DNA from: Forficula auricularia
Taxonomy: Eukaryota; Arthropoda; Insecta; Dermaptera; Forficulidae
Direction of reading: 5' to 3'
NCBI GenBank assembly: GCA_024734495.1
Contig: JALMQS010000278.1
Location: 62,001 to 126,000, forward strand
Length of the DNA: 64,000 bases
The notes below the pieces were generated by a model that was given only the letters and a program-made list of their open reading frames with translations, was not told where the DNA came from and ran no database searches. A program made the translations under genes and the position numbers. The first letter of the stretch is position 1; each line of letters begins with the position of its first letter. Below are positions 34,256 through 44,074 of this stretch, piece after piece.

Positions 34256-35520
34256 AAAGTTTTTGTTTTGCCGAGAGTAGCAGAGTTGTTGATTCACAAA
34301 GAGAAACAAAGAGGTTGTCCTCTGCTTGATGCAAATAAACATACACACATATATATCGAGATGATATATCATATATATATATTATTTATTCAAATAAATT
34401 ATTCAATTATTATTATTATTATTCAAATAAATTATTCAATTATTATTATTATTATTCAATTATTATATTCAATTATTCAAACAAATAAATAATATATATA
34501 TAGGGTGGGGCAAAAGTAATCACCCGATGTTCTTTTGCTGTATTTTTTTTAATGATAAACTTTGATTCTGCTTGTGAAATTTGTTTATTTAATCCATTAG
34601 AATTTATTCCTTCAAGTCGAGAAAATGATATCGGCCAAGTGGCCGCCGCCAGAGTTGATGACCATACGGGCCCGTTTTATGGCATTTTCCATCACTCTTG
34701 CCAGAACTTCGGGCGACAGGCTCTCGCATTCCTGGCGAATATTCTCCTTAAGGGCTTCAATAGTCTGAGGCTTGTTGACGTAAACCCGCGACTTCAAAAA
34801 ACCCCATAAAAAGAAGTCTGGAACGGTTAAATCGGGTGATCTGGCCGGCCAGTGCAAATCACCAAAACGAGAGATTAAGCGACCCGGAAATGCTTCCTTC
34901 AGAATATTGGTTGTAGCTCAAGCAGTGTGCGCCGTTGCACCGTCCTGTTGGAACCACATGTTCTCCAGTCCCAATTCATCCAATTGAGGAAGAAAAATTC
35001 GGTAATCATGGCTCTGTAGCGTGCGCCGTCCACAGTCGTCGTTTGGCCCGGGACGTTCTCAAAGAAAAATGGCCCGATGACTCCTCCAGCGTAAACAGCA
35101 CACCATGCAGTAACTTTGAGCGGGTGTAATGGCTCTTCGTGGGTGATACACGGATTTTCGGTGCCCCAGAAACGATTATTTTGTTTATTCACGTAACCGC
35201 TAAGATGGAAATGAGTCTCATCGCTCATGATAATTTTCGATGAAAAATCGTCCTCCTGGAATGGAAACAATTATTCCTCGTTCATGCGGAGTAAACCGAT
35301 TCATGGCTTGTCGATTTGTATTCTGCGTTTGTTTACTTCACAAATGTCAAAAACGAATTGACATTTGGCGCCATTTGCAAAAGTTATAGCGTTTTCCAAT
35401 AGGGTGATTACTTTTGCCTCACCCTATATATATACAGATATTATCATCTCGATATATATGTGTGTATGTTTATTTGCATCAAGCAGAGGACAACCTCTAA
35501 TCTGTTTCTCTTTGTGAAAC
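34256..35520. mobile_element. Palindromic tail element interrupted by a mariner
   Basis: The sequence GAGGTTGTCCTCTGCTTGAT with TGCAAATAAACATACACACA at 34308-34352 is inverted at 35455-35500. The two halves face each other across a TA-rich centre into which the mariner at 34503-35424 has inserted. The same tail accompanies the hammerhead element at 7411-7480. Confidence 0.75.
34503..35424 (-). pseudogene. Mariner-type element, internally deleted, transposase broken
   Basis: Ends GGGTGGGGCAAAAGTAATCA (left) and TGATTACTTTTGCCTCACCC (right) with TA on both sides. The minus strand codes for pieces of a DDE transposase: MSDETHFHLSG (first catalytic Asp), then after a frameshift MWFQQDGATAHTA (second Asp) and a stop, then HWPARSPDLTVPDFFLWG (third Asp). 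The N-terminal DNA-binding part is missing and 922 bp is short for the type. Flanking (TA)n shows the insertion site. Confidence 0.9.
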
Positions 35521-35675
35521 TTATAATTGTTAAAGAATATACCAATATTTTTCTTTTTGCTATTTCATCATTTTAAAAATGCTTTAATAAAATTTCATGA
35601 TTAATTAATTATATATTATTATAATAACTTCATTTAATTAATCTTTTTTAAAGTTTTTTAATGTTTGTATTTTAG

Positions 35676-35899
35676 ATAAAGAAGTTTTATGGCTTCAGAG
35701 CAGATTGAATGAAGGCTTCCAAAGCAATATGTTTTACTTTGGACGTACTTGGAATAAATATCAAATTCGCATTCCTAAAGCTCTAGATCTTCTGCTTGTA
35801 AATATAATGTACTATGTAGATCATCGGGAGGAAGGAATAACGAATTCTCTAAATCTGCTTCCTAAAGATCAGAATTCTATAGAATGCACTTTAGTTCAG
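35676..35899 (+). CDS. Gemin4-like helical protein, exon 5
   Basis: The acceptor gtattttag gives AT to complete an Asp codon, then 74 codons to CAG|gtaaat in phase 0. It contains WLQSRLNEGFQSNMFYFGRT and later ECTLVQ, which continues into exon 6 as LVQ-ILPISTPSEW across the junction. That combined stretch resembles the LVQVMPWCSPQEW segment I recall from vertebrate Gemin4. Confidence 0.85.
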
Positions 35900-36281
35900 G
35901 TAAATTATGAAGGCTATTATTTAAATGGTCAGCTAAATATTGAGGTTTTGGTCAGCTCCAAAATATTTTCTGTCAGCAAATATAGGGAATTGAGACGCTA
36001 CTAGTGGCCAGCAAGAATAAGAAAAGTTATGAGCAAATAATGTCATATTAGGCAGTTCAGAAATTGGTTGCATAGCTAATTAAATATATCTACAACAATA
36101 TTAGTAATAAAGGTGCAAATCGTGAGTCGGATTTAATAAAATTTTTGGCAAGCTGTAAAATTTACTTTAGTCTGCAAAATAATTTTATTTCTACAGCAAC
36201 AAATGTGCGTAACTTCTTGCTGCATTTATTTGTTGAAAACTATTTCAATGTAGCTAATAAATGAATAAATGAATGACTACA

Positions 36282-36284
36282 CTA

Positions 36285-36318
<34 letters not shown>

Positions 36319-36420
36319 GCAATCGAATGCAAGACCAGTAAAGAACCAGCCCCTATGGATCTCGAAAGACCCTTGCATTACCGAAGAGAAGGAAAAGTTG
36401 ATTAAGTGAGGGGGTGGACC
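36282..36420 (-). pseudogene. LINE copy B, very short 3' end
   Basis: A T run of about 30 bases followed by AATGCAATCGAATGCAAG and the next 100 bp of the LINE 3' UTR. A severe 5' truncation in the usual orientation; carries a small internal deletion relative to copy C (GACCAGTAAAG). Confidence 0.85.
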
Positions 36421-37139
36421 TATGGTTATCTTATTTAGTAAACTTAATTAAAATAAAACTAGGAAAATATTTAATCATAATGCTTTAATAAAGATGAGAT
36501 CAATCAAAGTGGTCAAACATTTTTTATAATTGATAATTAAAAATCACAAAAAATATAATTAGTTATTTAGGTTTATAAAATTTTTTATTGAATAATCAAA
36601 GCTCGTTTGGCTTTGGGTGGACGACCTCTCGTTTTCTTTTTCTCCTATCGGAATGTTTTTCGCCTCTGTTGGAGGAGCTACGTATTTTAAACGAATGGCC
36701 ATTCAATTTAACCAAACATGTGGCCGCTTTTTCAGTAAAATCGCACTTCAATTAAATATAATAAAGCTCATTTTAAATTGTTAGTTGACCATGACTTTAA
36801 TATGCAGACCCAATAAACATTATAGCTTGTAGATATTATTTTCGTATTGCTAACCAATGTATTATGACTATTTATTTTGCAAACACCTACATATGATGCT
36901 GACCAAATATGTACTTATTTTCTGATAATACTTATTTTGTTTCCTAACTAAGTATTGCGCCTTTGTTTTGTTTTTCTGCCGACAAAAACATAGTATAATG
37001 TCAAAATGATTTAATAGCTGATTTTTCTTGCTAATCCAATATTTAAATGGCTAATCATTTAATTAGTTCTCAATTATAAAGTTGTATATCGTCTCCGGAG
37101 TTTAAACCTGCTAACTCAATACAAGGATATTTTACAGGG
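36421..37139. other. Intron 5, AT-rich, nothing recognised
   Basis: No element ends, tandem repeats or coding signs recognised apart from a short mixed-composition patch at 36600-36720. Confidence 0.35.
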
Positions 37140-37330
37140 CAGACAAAAACTTCACACCCCCCTCGCCCCCGGACCCAGACCACTTCACCCCCTGCACCCC
37201 CACCCCCGAAACTATTTCCCTCGGCCCTGCCCCCGTACCCCTCCACCACTGCACCCACACCATCACCTCCACCCTCGCCCCCGCCTCCTCAACCATTTTT
37301 TGCATTTCAAGCCTTGTAGTGGCCCACAGA
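37140..37330 (-). repeat. C-rich counterpart of the 25.9-kb G-rich block
   Basis: On the plus strand dense CCC and CCCC runs (CACCCCCACCCCCG) with very few G. The right side reads TTTTTGCATTTCAAGCC and then GGCCCACAGATTATGTG, the reverse of the unit edge in the ACTTTACC repeat family. The same association is thus seen twice in opposite orientations. Confidence 0.75.
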
Positions 37331-37739
37331 TTATGTGTATATATGTAAAGGTATATAAATAAATACCATATAATATTTTTTTAATTAAATAACAATTTTT
37401 TTTTTTTTTTTTTTTAATTTTTATTAAACCAATTATTTTACATTAATTAATGTATACATTGTATTTTAGCTTCGATTCCGGAGATTACTTCTCCGCCATC
37501 GAGTGTCCTTATTCATCTTTAGTCCTTGTTTTTAATAAGAGGAAAAATCTAATTAGATAAAAAAAACTCTTTTCCGATAATTATTTCAATTCCATTATTC
37601 CCCAATCAAGTCGATTGGTATATTCCCATCCTATTAAATAACAATTTTTTAGTTCATCAATTAAATTCTAATTTAGAAAAATACGTTTGTGGGATTTAAA
37701 ACTCGATTTTTAATCAATTCAATTGACTAACTTTTAATA

Positions 37740-37993
37740 TATGAGCCGTTTATTTTGAAAGTGGTCTAAGTCCATTGTTTGTTATTTTGAGATATTTGTA
37801 TTTATATTTTTATAAATCCATATATTTATATATATTTCGATGAGTTTATTTTGATGAATTCATGAGGATATTGTACTCCATTGACTGAAATATTATAAAT
37901 ATAAAAAGAAGACATCTATGTCTAACTGAAACTGACATTAACTCATTTTTTGCAAAATTGGACTTAGACCACTTTCAAAATAAACGGCTCATA
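37740..37993. mobile_element. MITE with TA target site, 254 bp
   Basis: The terminal inverted repeat TATGAGCCGTTTATTTTGAA (continuing to GGTCTAAGTCCA) is mirrored at the right end. Flanked by TA at 37738-37739 and 37994-37995. Non-coding. A T run of 22 bases lies shortly upstream at 37396-37417. Confidence 0.85.
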
Positions 37994-38235
37994 TATAATA
38001 TTTGTAATGATCTTTTAGTGGAATTTAAAATTAAAAATTCAATTAATAATTAAAAGGAAATTGAATAAAAATGTAAATATACATTCGAGACAACCACCTG
38101 TGAATAATTATTTCAAATAACAAAAAACCCATCAAAATCAACTTAGCCAATGATGAGACCGTGTCAAATCGAATGTCCAACACAAAACCCTCCTAGCCCG
38201 TGAATTTCATCCAAATCGTTAGAGCCGTTTTCGAG

Positions 38236-38273
38236 AACCCGATTGGATATATATATATATCCAATCGGGTTCT
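38236..38273. repeat. Short perfect palindrome
   Basis: AACCCGATTGGATATATA is mirrored exactly (TATATATCCAATCGGGTT), giving a hairpin of about 19 bp with almost no loop. TATCCAATCGGGT recurs at 50642-50654. Confidence 0.85.
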
Positions 38274-38396
38274 CGTTTAATATAATAAGATAAGATAAGA
38301 TATGCAATAAAAGATGGATTTAGCAGGTTCACACTCTAAGGCGACTATATATTTATATGTTTACGTTTATTAAAAATAAATTGTTTTATTTTTTAG

Positions 38397-38642
38397 ATTT
38401 TGCCAATTAGCACTCCTAGTGAATGGAAAGTAGCATATATGTGCCTAGTCGATGGAGACCGAAATGGCCTTGGACAGCCCTACCAAGCTCGGGCTCAAAT
38501 TGCCTGTGATAGATTTTTTGCCGCTTTAACCACTTTAGAATTAGTCATTGCCCAAGATTTTCTGGCATCCGAAAAAATCAATGTAGAACCAGTATTAGCA
38601 TGTTTTGAATATTGTATCAGAACATTTTCTTCTCTCTTGTTG
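38397..38642 (+). CDS. Gemin4-like helical protein, exon 6
   Basis: The acceptor ttttttag begins ILPISTPSEWKVAYMCLVDG in phase 0; 82 codons run to TTG|gtaagt. The segment DRNGLGQPYQARAQIACDRF is the most distinctive and probably the most conserved part of the protein. Helical, no cofactor or metal motif seen. Confidence 0.88.
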
Positions 38643-39533
38643 GTAAGTAATTTTATTTACTTAAAATCCGCATAACAGCTTAACAGCCATGATTAAATTA
38701 ATAATCACTAATTATAGTATATAAATGATGGAGCAAGGGAAAAGGCCCCTTATCTTCACCGACCATTTTTTTCAGAAAGGGCAAAAATGTGAAATATAAT
38801 ATAAATAAATAAACACATGAGATATTTAAATATTCAAAAATTCATAACTCAGTCAATTTTTTGAATTATTGGGCGAGACAAAAAGTGTTTTGTTCAGTTG
38901 ATTCTTTAGAAACACGAGATGCCATTACCTCGATTTTGACCAGTGTTCCTAAAGATCAGAAGATAAGGGCCCATTTTCCATCTTACCATCACATTAAAAT
39001 ATTATAAAATTTGTATTGATAATATTCTAGCTAGTACCTATAATATAATTTTAATCTATAAATTTATAATAATTTATTTTTGCCATTTACCTATTTGTTT
39101 CCTCTTTCAATGAAAGATATAAAATAATCTAGTTATTTTTTAACATCTAGATAGGATTGATATTCAAAAGTATTTTACTTTCATGCCATTTAAAAGGGTA
39201 GGGAACATATCTAAAAATCTTATATTTCTTCTAAAAAAAAAATTTTCTAGCTGAGGGTGAGATTACTTTTTCTCATATGTCATGTTTATTTCTTCCTCTT
39301 GTTGCGTCCTAAGTTCTTAGATAATAAAAAATAGTATTTTTTTAAGAACGGTACGAGAAAGAATCTGCAGGTACAATCTGCATTAAATCAATTTTAGGAG
39401 TATACACTCGATGTCAGAAGGAGTGTCATTGCCCAAAATAATAGGACAATTTTGTGAATGAAATAAAAAAGTTGTATTTCGGATGGTACTAGATTTATAT
39501 TTTATAAGAAATATCTATGATTGGTCTTAGATG

Positions 39534-40250
39534 TTATAGATAATTTTGCTTACGTCTTAAAGGATCACCAATGTCCCTTTTAGATTTTTGCCACTTGGGT
39601 GCTTGGGTCCATTGCCGAGGTGGGCAATGACACTCCTTCTGACATCGAGTGTATACTCCTAAAATTGATTTAATGCAACCAACTTTATAACATGCCATCT
39701 GCTCTTTAATTTCTTTCCAAGTCCCAGTTCCCATACTTTTCATTAAATATGCAAAATACTCCAATCTAGGTCTTACCATTCTCCTTTTCTTTCCCTCTTC
39801 GCTCTCTAAAATATCTCTTAGCAATCCCGTCTCTTACCGTGTACCCTGAGCTCTTCTCTTCTTCAGATTATTCCACGATGTTCTCTTTTTTACATTTTTT
39901 CAATAACTTCCAACATTTGTAATTCTATTCACCCATTTAATCGTCCAAATTTCACATGCATTAATATCCACATCAATATCTTCCTACTTTCTAAGCTCAT
40001 TAAGGAGAAGCACAATAATTTGTTTTGAATTAAACCCTATTTTAGTTTGAGCAATTCTGGATTTAATTTATTTTTGGCCTCCACATGATTTTACATACTT
40101 CCCAGATAGCGGACTTCTTTACCATCTTCTAAATTTCCTTCGGCTATTTTTATACCCTCCTGTTTCGTTTGTTCTTTCTGATCTGTCTTTGTACAAACTA
40201 AAACCTTCATCTTGCTATTATATATTTTCATTCTAATCCTCCTTACTAAA
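39534..40250 (-). pseudogene. Decayed second-type LINE reverse transcriptase fragment
   Basis: Minus-strand pieces in three frames read KMKVLVCTKTDQ...VRYLGS and then RPRLEYFAYLMKSMGTGTW, the C-terminal signature of RTE/L2-like retrotransposon polyproteins. Stops and shifts throughout. A 55-bp part (GAGTGTATACTCCTAAAATT) is inverted at 39385-39440. Confidence 0.7.
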
Positions 40251-40424
40251 TGACATTACTCTCTTAAGAAGCAATAAAACCATTTTGAACTGAATCACTC
40301 TTCTGGCATGTAAGCAAAAAAAAGTAAAGAAAATTTTGAAAAATGTTAGAGACTTTTTAAAATATAAAATATAAAATACTAAGTAGGTTTCACAAAAATA
40401 AAAAATAAGATGCTTGTTTAGCAC

Positions 40425-40469
40425 GACTCTATATATATTTCGGGGTATAAGATATAAGCCCTTCTTCAG
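40425..40469 (-). ncRNA. Hammerhead-like motif, family 3
   Basis: On the minus strand: CTGAAGA, stem II GGG with CCC around an AT-rich loop, GAAA, then TATATATAGAGTC. Stem III could be the self-complementary AUAUAUAU, with A as the cleavage-site base, and stem I ACUC with GAGU. A second, slightly damaged copy is at 49671-49698. Confidence 0.45.
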
Positions 40470-40728
40470 GAGTTCACAGAGGGAATTTTAAAAAGTTTCT
40501 AAAATTTTTCAAAATTTTCTTTACTTTATTTAAAATGTTTCACCAAGAACCCACACCATTCTCCCTTAACAAAAAATAATAATAATATATATAATGGGAG
40601 GCGCTGGGATATTTAATTGTTTAATTAATTAATCAAGGCCAACGCTGCGAAAAATGAACGAGGAGAGGATTAAAAAAAGAAATTCCATAATTCATATAGA
40701 CACTAAGTATTAGTTTGGATTCAGGGAT

Positions 40729-40818
40729 CAGTAGCTTAGTGGATATAGGAGCTAAAGCTCTTATGACAAAGCATTGCAGTACACATGCAAAGATCCCGGG
40801 TTCGAGCCCCGGCTGACC
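40729..40818 (+). repeat. tRNA-derived SINE head or tRNA-like pseudogene
   Basis: An A-box-like TAGCTTAGTGGA and a perfect T arm CCGGGTTCGAGCCCCGG (B box GGTTCGAGCC), then CTGACC that can pair with GG(A)TCAG at the 5' end, then TTTT. The anticodon region holds an extra segment (CATTGCAGTACACATGC), so it is not a normal tRNA. Confidence 0.6.
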
Positions 40819-40903
40819 TTTTGTCTGTAATAAAAATAATATTTTCTTCGTTCTCTAAATTTAAATATATATAATATTTCAGATCAAGCACAAGACACCC
40901 TTA

Positions 40904-41089
40904 GGGCCGGTTGTATGTCGGTTGGTAAACTCTTTTTAACCGTTGGCAAAGGGTAAAAGGCTGGGATGGCCAATCAGATGAAAGTGCCTGCCAATCAGAT
41001 GACAGGCGTTTTCATCTGATTGGCCATCCCAGCCTTTTACCCTTTGCCAACGGTTAAAAAGAGTTTACCAACCGACATACAACTGGCCC
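40904..41089. mobile_element. Near-perfect fold-back MITE with TA target site
   Basis: About 80-bp arms starting GGGCCGGTTGTATGTCGGTT, mirrored at the right end with essentially one mismatch. The loop (GCCTGCCAATCAGATGACAGGC) contains its own small hairpin. TA lies at both edges. The near-identity of the arms suggests recent activity or strong structural conservation. Confidence 0.88.
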
Positions 41090-41143
41090 TAAGTGATCTT
41101 CAAACTTTTCTAGTTTCGGCAATAAGAACTTTTTAGCTAACTC

Positions 41144-41428
41144 CGAGGGGTGAACCGCGACCTAATATGCTGTACACCTACTTCCACTTGTACTTCCAAA
41201 TATTTCCAAGTACTTCCAAATATTTTCAAGTACTTCCAAATATTTCCAAGTATTCAAAATATTTCCAAGTAATTCCAAATATTTCCAAGCACTTCCAAAT
41301 ATTTCCAAGTACTTTCAAATATTCCCAAGTACTTTCAAATATTTCCAAGTACTTCCAAATATTTCCAAGTACTTCCAAAATACTTCCAAAGAGGTGTACA
41401 CCTACTTCCAATCGCGGATCACCCCTCG
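41144..41428. mobile_element. hAT-like MITE (CGAGGGGT family) carrying a minisatellite
   Basis: Ends CGAGGGGTGAACCGCGA and its near complement ATCACCCCTCG. Flanked by a perfect 8-bp duplication GCTAACTC (41136-41143 and 41429-41436). The interior (41185-41392) is a run of about 10-bp half units (TTCCAAATA TTTCCAAGTA) repeated some ten times as pairs. The copy at 27410 has only traces of this unit. Confidence 0.92.
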
Positions 41429-41592
41429 GCTAACTCTTATTCATATCTATTCAATCAGAGGCTGTTTTATACAGTTATTTACGTTTTTTTGGAATATTAA
41501 AAAAAATGAAAATTACTTATTAACTAATTATTGTATATTTATTTATTTTATTATTATTAAATGTTTAATGCAATATAAATTTTTTATTTCAG

Positions 41593-41886
41593 AATCAACT
41601 AGTACCTCATATTTCAGAAGGATCAGATGGAGCAGTACTTATCTTTTGTAAATTAGCAAAATTGCTTTCACGAATACCAATCGAAATTCGAAAAGAAGCG
41701 TCAAACAGCTCGGTTAATGTTTTAATATCTTTAATGACTCTTGCAATTGGTGAAAAGTCCTCGCCAGAAAATCGGGAAGAACTTACAAAAGCAATAATCT
41801 TATTAAAAGATGTACCAATTCATCAGTTACTTGCGTCCAAAATGTTCCAACTCTCAAATGTAGAATCCTCTAAAAGCACTGATTAG
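41593..41886 (+). CDS. Gemin4-like helical protein, last exon with stop
   Basis: The acceptor tttatttcag begins NQLVPHISEGSDGAVLIFCK in phase 0; 97 codons end at TAG (41884-41886). The whole 925-residue product is all-helical, without signal peptide or membrane spans, and lysine/leucine rich. Tentative family: Gemin4 (SMN complex, snRNP assembly), based on recalled order of short motifs (TFAP, LVQ-ILPISTPSEW, helical C terminus) and similar length (vertebrate form about 1050). This is weak evidence; another HEAT-type scaffold is possible. The gene ends about 690 bp from the convergent CRAL-TRIO gene. Confidence 0.85.
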   Translation, partial: NQLVPHISEGSDGAVLIFCKLAKLLSRIPIEIRKEASNSSVNVLISLMTLAIGEKSSPENREELTKAIILLKDVPIHQLLASKMFQLSNVESSKSTD

Positions 41887-42182
41887 ATTATTTCAATTCA
41901 AACAAATCGTTCGATCACACATAAATATTTACATATATTTTTTATATTATTTTTTTGTTCATATATTTTTTATATTTTAAAATTTTTAATCAATTGAAAA
42001 TATTTTTTTCCTGAAGTTATGAAAAAATTAGCATCATTTTTATGTTTATATAACAATTTCTAATTAAATTTTTTTAGAGTTTTTTGTGTTTTTCTTTTGT
42101 AAATCCTTTTCATCTTATATTTCTAATTGTATTTTATATTATACTCGATTATAATGTTAATTTTAAAATGCTAAAAATGATT

Positions 42183-42240
42183 ATAATATATATTATAATT
42201 AAAATTAAAATGATTTAATTTTAAAATTAAATCATTTTAA
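42183..42240. repeat. AT-only palindrome between convergent genes
   Basis: AATTAAAATGATTTAATTTT is mirrored immediately (AAAATTAAATCATTTTAATT). It lies between two converging genes and might act in 3' end formation, but it may also be chance in AT-rich DNA. Confidence 0.5.
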
Positions 42241-42573
42241 TTCTCTAAACTAAGCAATAAGCGTTATTATACTATAAACAAACATAACAGAGCAACTAAT
42301 TTGAAAGGAATAAAAGAATGAATTATATAAGTATTAATTAAATGCTAATATTTTAGATCGAACTTTTTATATAAAATAACTAGTATATATACAAACATTT
42401 CTAGGCTAAAAATTTTTATTTAAATATTAAATATCAAAAAAATAATACTACCTACAAAAGAATAAATTATTTTTTTCGTTAATTCTAGATATGAGATATA
42501 AAAATATTGAAGTACTAGGGGATTTCACAAACTATATTAAAAAATTATTATTGATATTTAGTCGGTTATTTTT

Positions 42574-42728
42574 TTAATCAATTTCTAACTTTCTAAAACT
42601 CCCTTCTAGTTCTGTAGTATTTTTCGCAGGATTACGTCTTGTTATTATATTTTTATCACTTAGTAATTCCATATTATCAAGAGCAATCAATCGTTCTCTG
42701 GAACCGTGCAATTCTTTCATCCAGGAAT
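42574..42728 (-). CDS. CRAL-TRIO lipid-binding protein, last coding exon
   Basis: On the minus strand the acceptor ttttttag gives AT, completing an Asp codon after the preceding exon. It reads SWMKELHGSRERLIALDNME and 31 further codons to TAA at 42574-42576. A Trp plus charged helix after the PKEYGG exon and a short basic tail is the usual end of arthropod CRAL-TRIO (clavesin/alpha-TTP-like) proteins. An AATAAA on the minus strand around 42414-42420 may end the transcript. Confidence 0.85.
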
Positions 42729-43079
42729 CTAAAAAAGAAAAAAATAATCAATGATACTAGACCATAAATATTTGACTCCTAGTCAAATAGAAATTAGAGG
42801 AAAATGTTTGCACTTTTTCCGAAACTTGGACTTGGTTTTTTTGTGTAAATATTTTAGATAGTGTGGGGGGAGGGGTGGGGGGGATTTGAGCTATCACAGG
42901 GTGTAGAGGCCTGTAAATATAAATTTAAAAATAAACTATTTAAATTGTATTTCTTGGAACACCTGTTAGTTTGTTTTTTATGCCTTTCCCATTTGGGAAA
43001 ATCTCAAAACAAAATTTCACTCTCTTCTACTGATGATGGAAAGTTTAAAAATATTATCTAGATACACCAACAAACACTG

Positions 43080-43250
43080 AATAAGAAGGCAGGTAGGTGG
43101 ATTACCATATGCTTCCTTCATTGGCCTTTTTGAACCCTGAAGAAGAGGAAGATCCTCCGAAACGTCGGTTACAAAATATTATAAGGGGAAAATATTTCCA
43201 ATAAATACTTTTTTATTGGAAGTAGTCTTTTACTTATTTCTGGACTGCCA
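43080..43250. mobile_element. Partial FB1 fold-back copy in the CRAL-TRIO intron
   Basis: Only a right-arm-like part is present: TTTTTGAACCCTGAAG...CGAAACGTCGGTTA and a diverged distal part ending near CTGGACTGCCATACATCC. The minus-strand open frame across 43169-43423 overlaps it and is not a gene. Confidence 0.6.
43137..43166 (+). ncRNA. Minimal hammerhead ribozyme motif, family 1
   Basis: CTGAAGA at 43137-43143, stem II GAGGA/TCCTC with a three-base loop, GAAA at 43159-43162, then CGTC. The flanks AACC and GGTT pair. Stem II differs in sequence from 6918-6949 yet stays paired, which argues for selection on structure. Confidence 0.68.
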
Positions 43251-43477
43251 TACATCCAATCCTGAGCTAACTCAAAAGAATCTTTAATTTTATTTTTCAC
43301 TTTTTTTAACCACGAGTTCTGAATAGCCCAAAATCTAATCACATCTCCGCTTTGGAAATACACACATTTTGAGACCAGGAAGAACATTTCCGTTTCTGAG
43401 ATATCGTCGGTATCGGAATTCACTCAGACACAAAATCATGATTGAAAATGATTTTTCTCCTCGTTTCAGAGAATTCT

Positions 43478-43860
43478 AAATAAGCTTACGTGTTCTGATG
43501 TGATCATCCACTTGACTTTACCATACAACCTGACCCCTCACTTATATTTAATAAAATTATTTATAATCATGTAGGAGAGGGGGGTTAGTTTTTGCATTTT
43601 TAGACTCCTGTGGGCCCACTGATTATGTATACAAAATTTGGTTGAGTTTGGTACAAGGGCCTATATTTTCATTTTTTGACCCTACACCCCACCCCCATTT
43701 TGGGCGGTTAGTTTTTGCATTTTTAGACTTCTGGGGTCCCACTGATTATGTATACAGAATTTGGTTGAGTTTAGTAAATGGCCGAGATTTTTCATTTTTT
43801 TGACTCCTAAACCCCCCACCCCACCCCCCATTTTTGGGCGGTTAGTTTTTTCTTATTTAT
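43478..43860 (-). repeat. ACTTTACC-family repeat, inverted and truncated
   Basis: Starts CACTTGACTTTACCATACAA (the right tip reversed) and contains two G/C-tract units (GATTATGTATACAAAATTTG). The distal half is missing. Confidence 0.7.
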
Positions 43861-43913
43861 TTAAATAGAACGGAACTTAAAACTAATCAATATTCTGAAT
43901 TTTTAATACTCAC

Positions 43914-44007
43914 CAATCATTTCACTCATTGGTATAACACCTCCATATTCCTTTGGAAGACAATTTCTATCCACTTTATTTGTTAAAGTATCTAAAGAAG
44001 TATGGTA
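43914..44007 (-). CDS. CRAL-TRIO protein, exon ending the lipid-binding domain
   Basis: On the minus strand: acceptor ctttttccag, donor ATTG|gtgagt. 31 codons and one base, phase 0 at the start. The sequence YHTSLDTLTNKVDRNCLPKE then YGG carries the hallmark LPxEYGG motif that closes the CRAL-TRIO domain, preceded by the usual (H)-SLxxL helix. The leftover G joins the last exon. Family members bind retinoids, tocopherol or phosphoinositides in a hydrophobic pocket; the ligand cannot be inferred because the pocket exons are missing. Confidence 0.9.
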
Positions 44008-44074
44008 CTGGAAAAAGAAAAGTATGCAAATTATACTTTTATAAAAATATTTCCGAACTGATCAAGAATTTCTA

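Noticed and set aside
41167..41433. 88-codon frame of repeating Phe-Pro-Ser-Lys residues
   Set aside because: It is the translation of the minisatellite inside a MITE, not a gene.
43169..43423. Minus-strand frame in the CRAL-TRIO intron, considered as a missing CRAL-TRIO exon
   Set aside because: Contains none of the domain motifs, overlaps an FB1 copy, and lies between exons that already join in phase.
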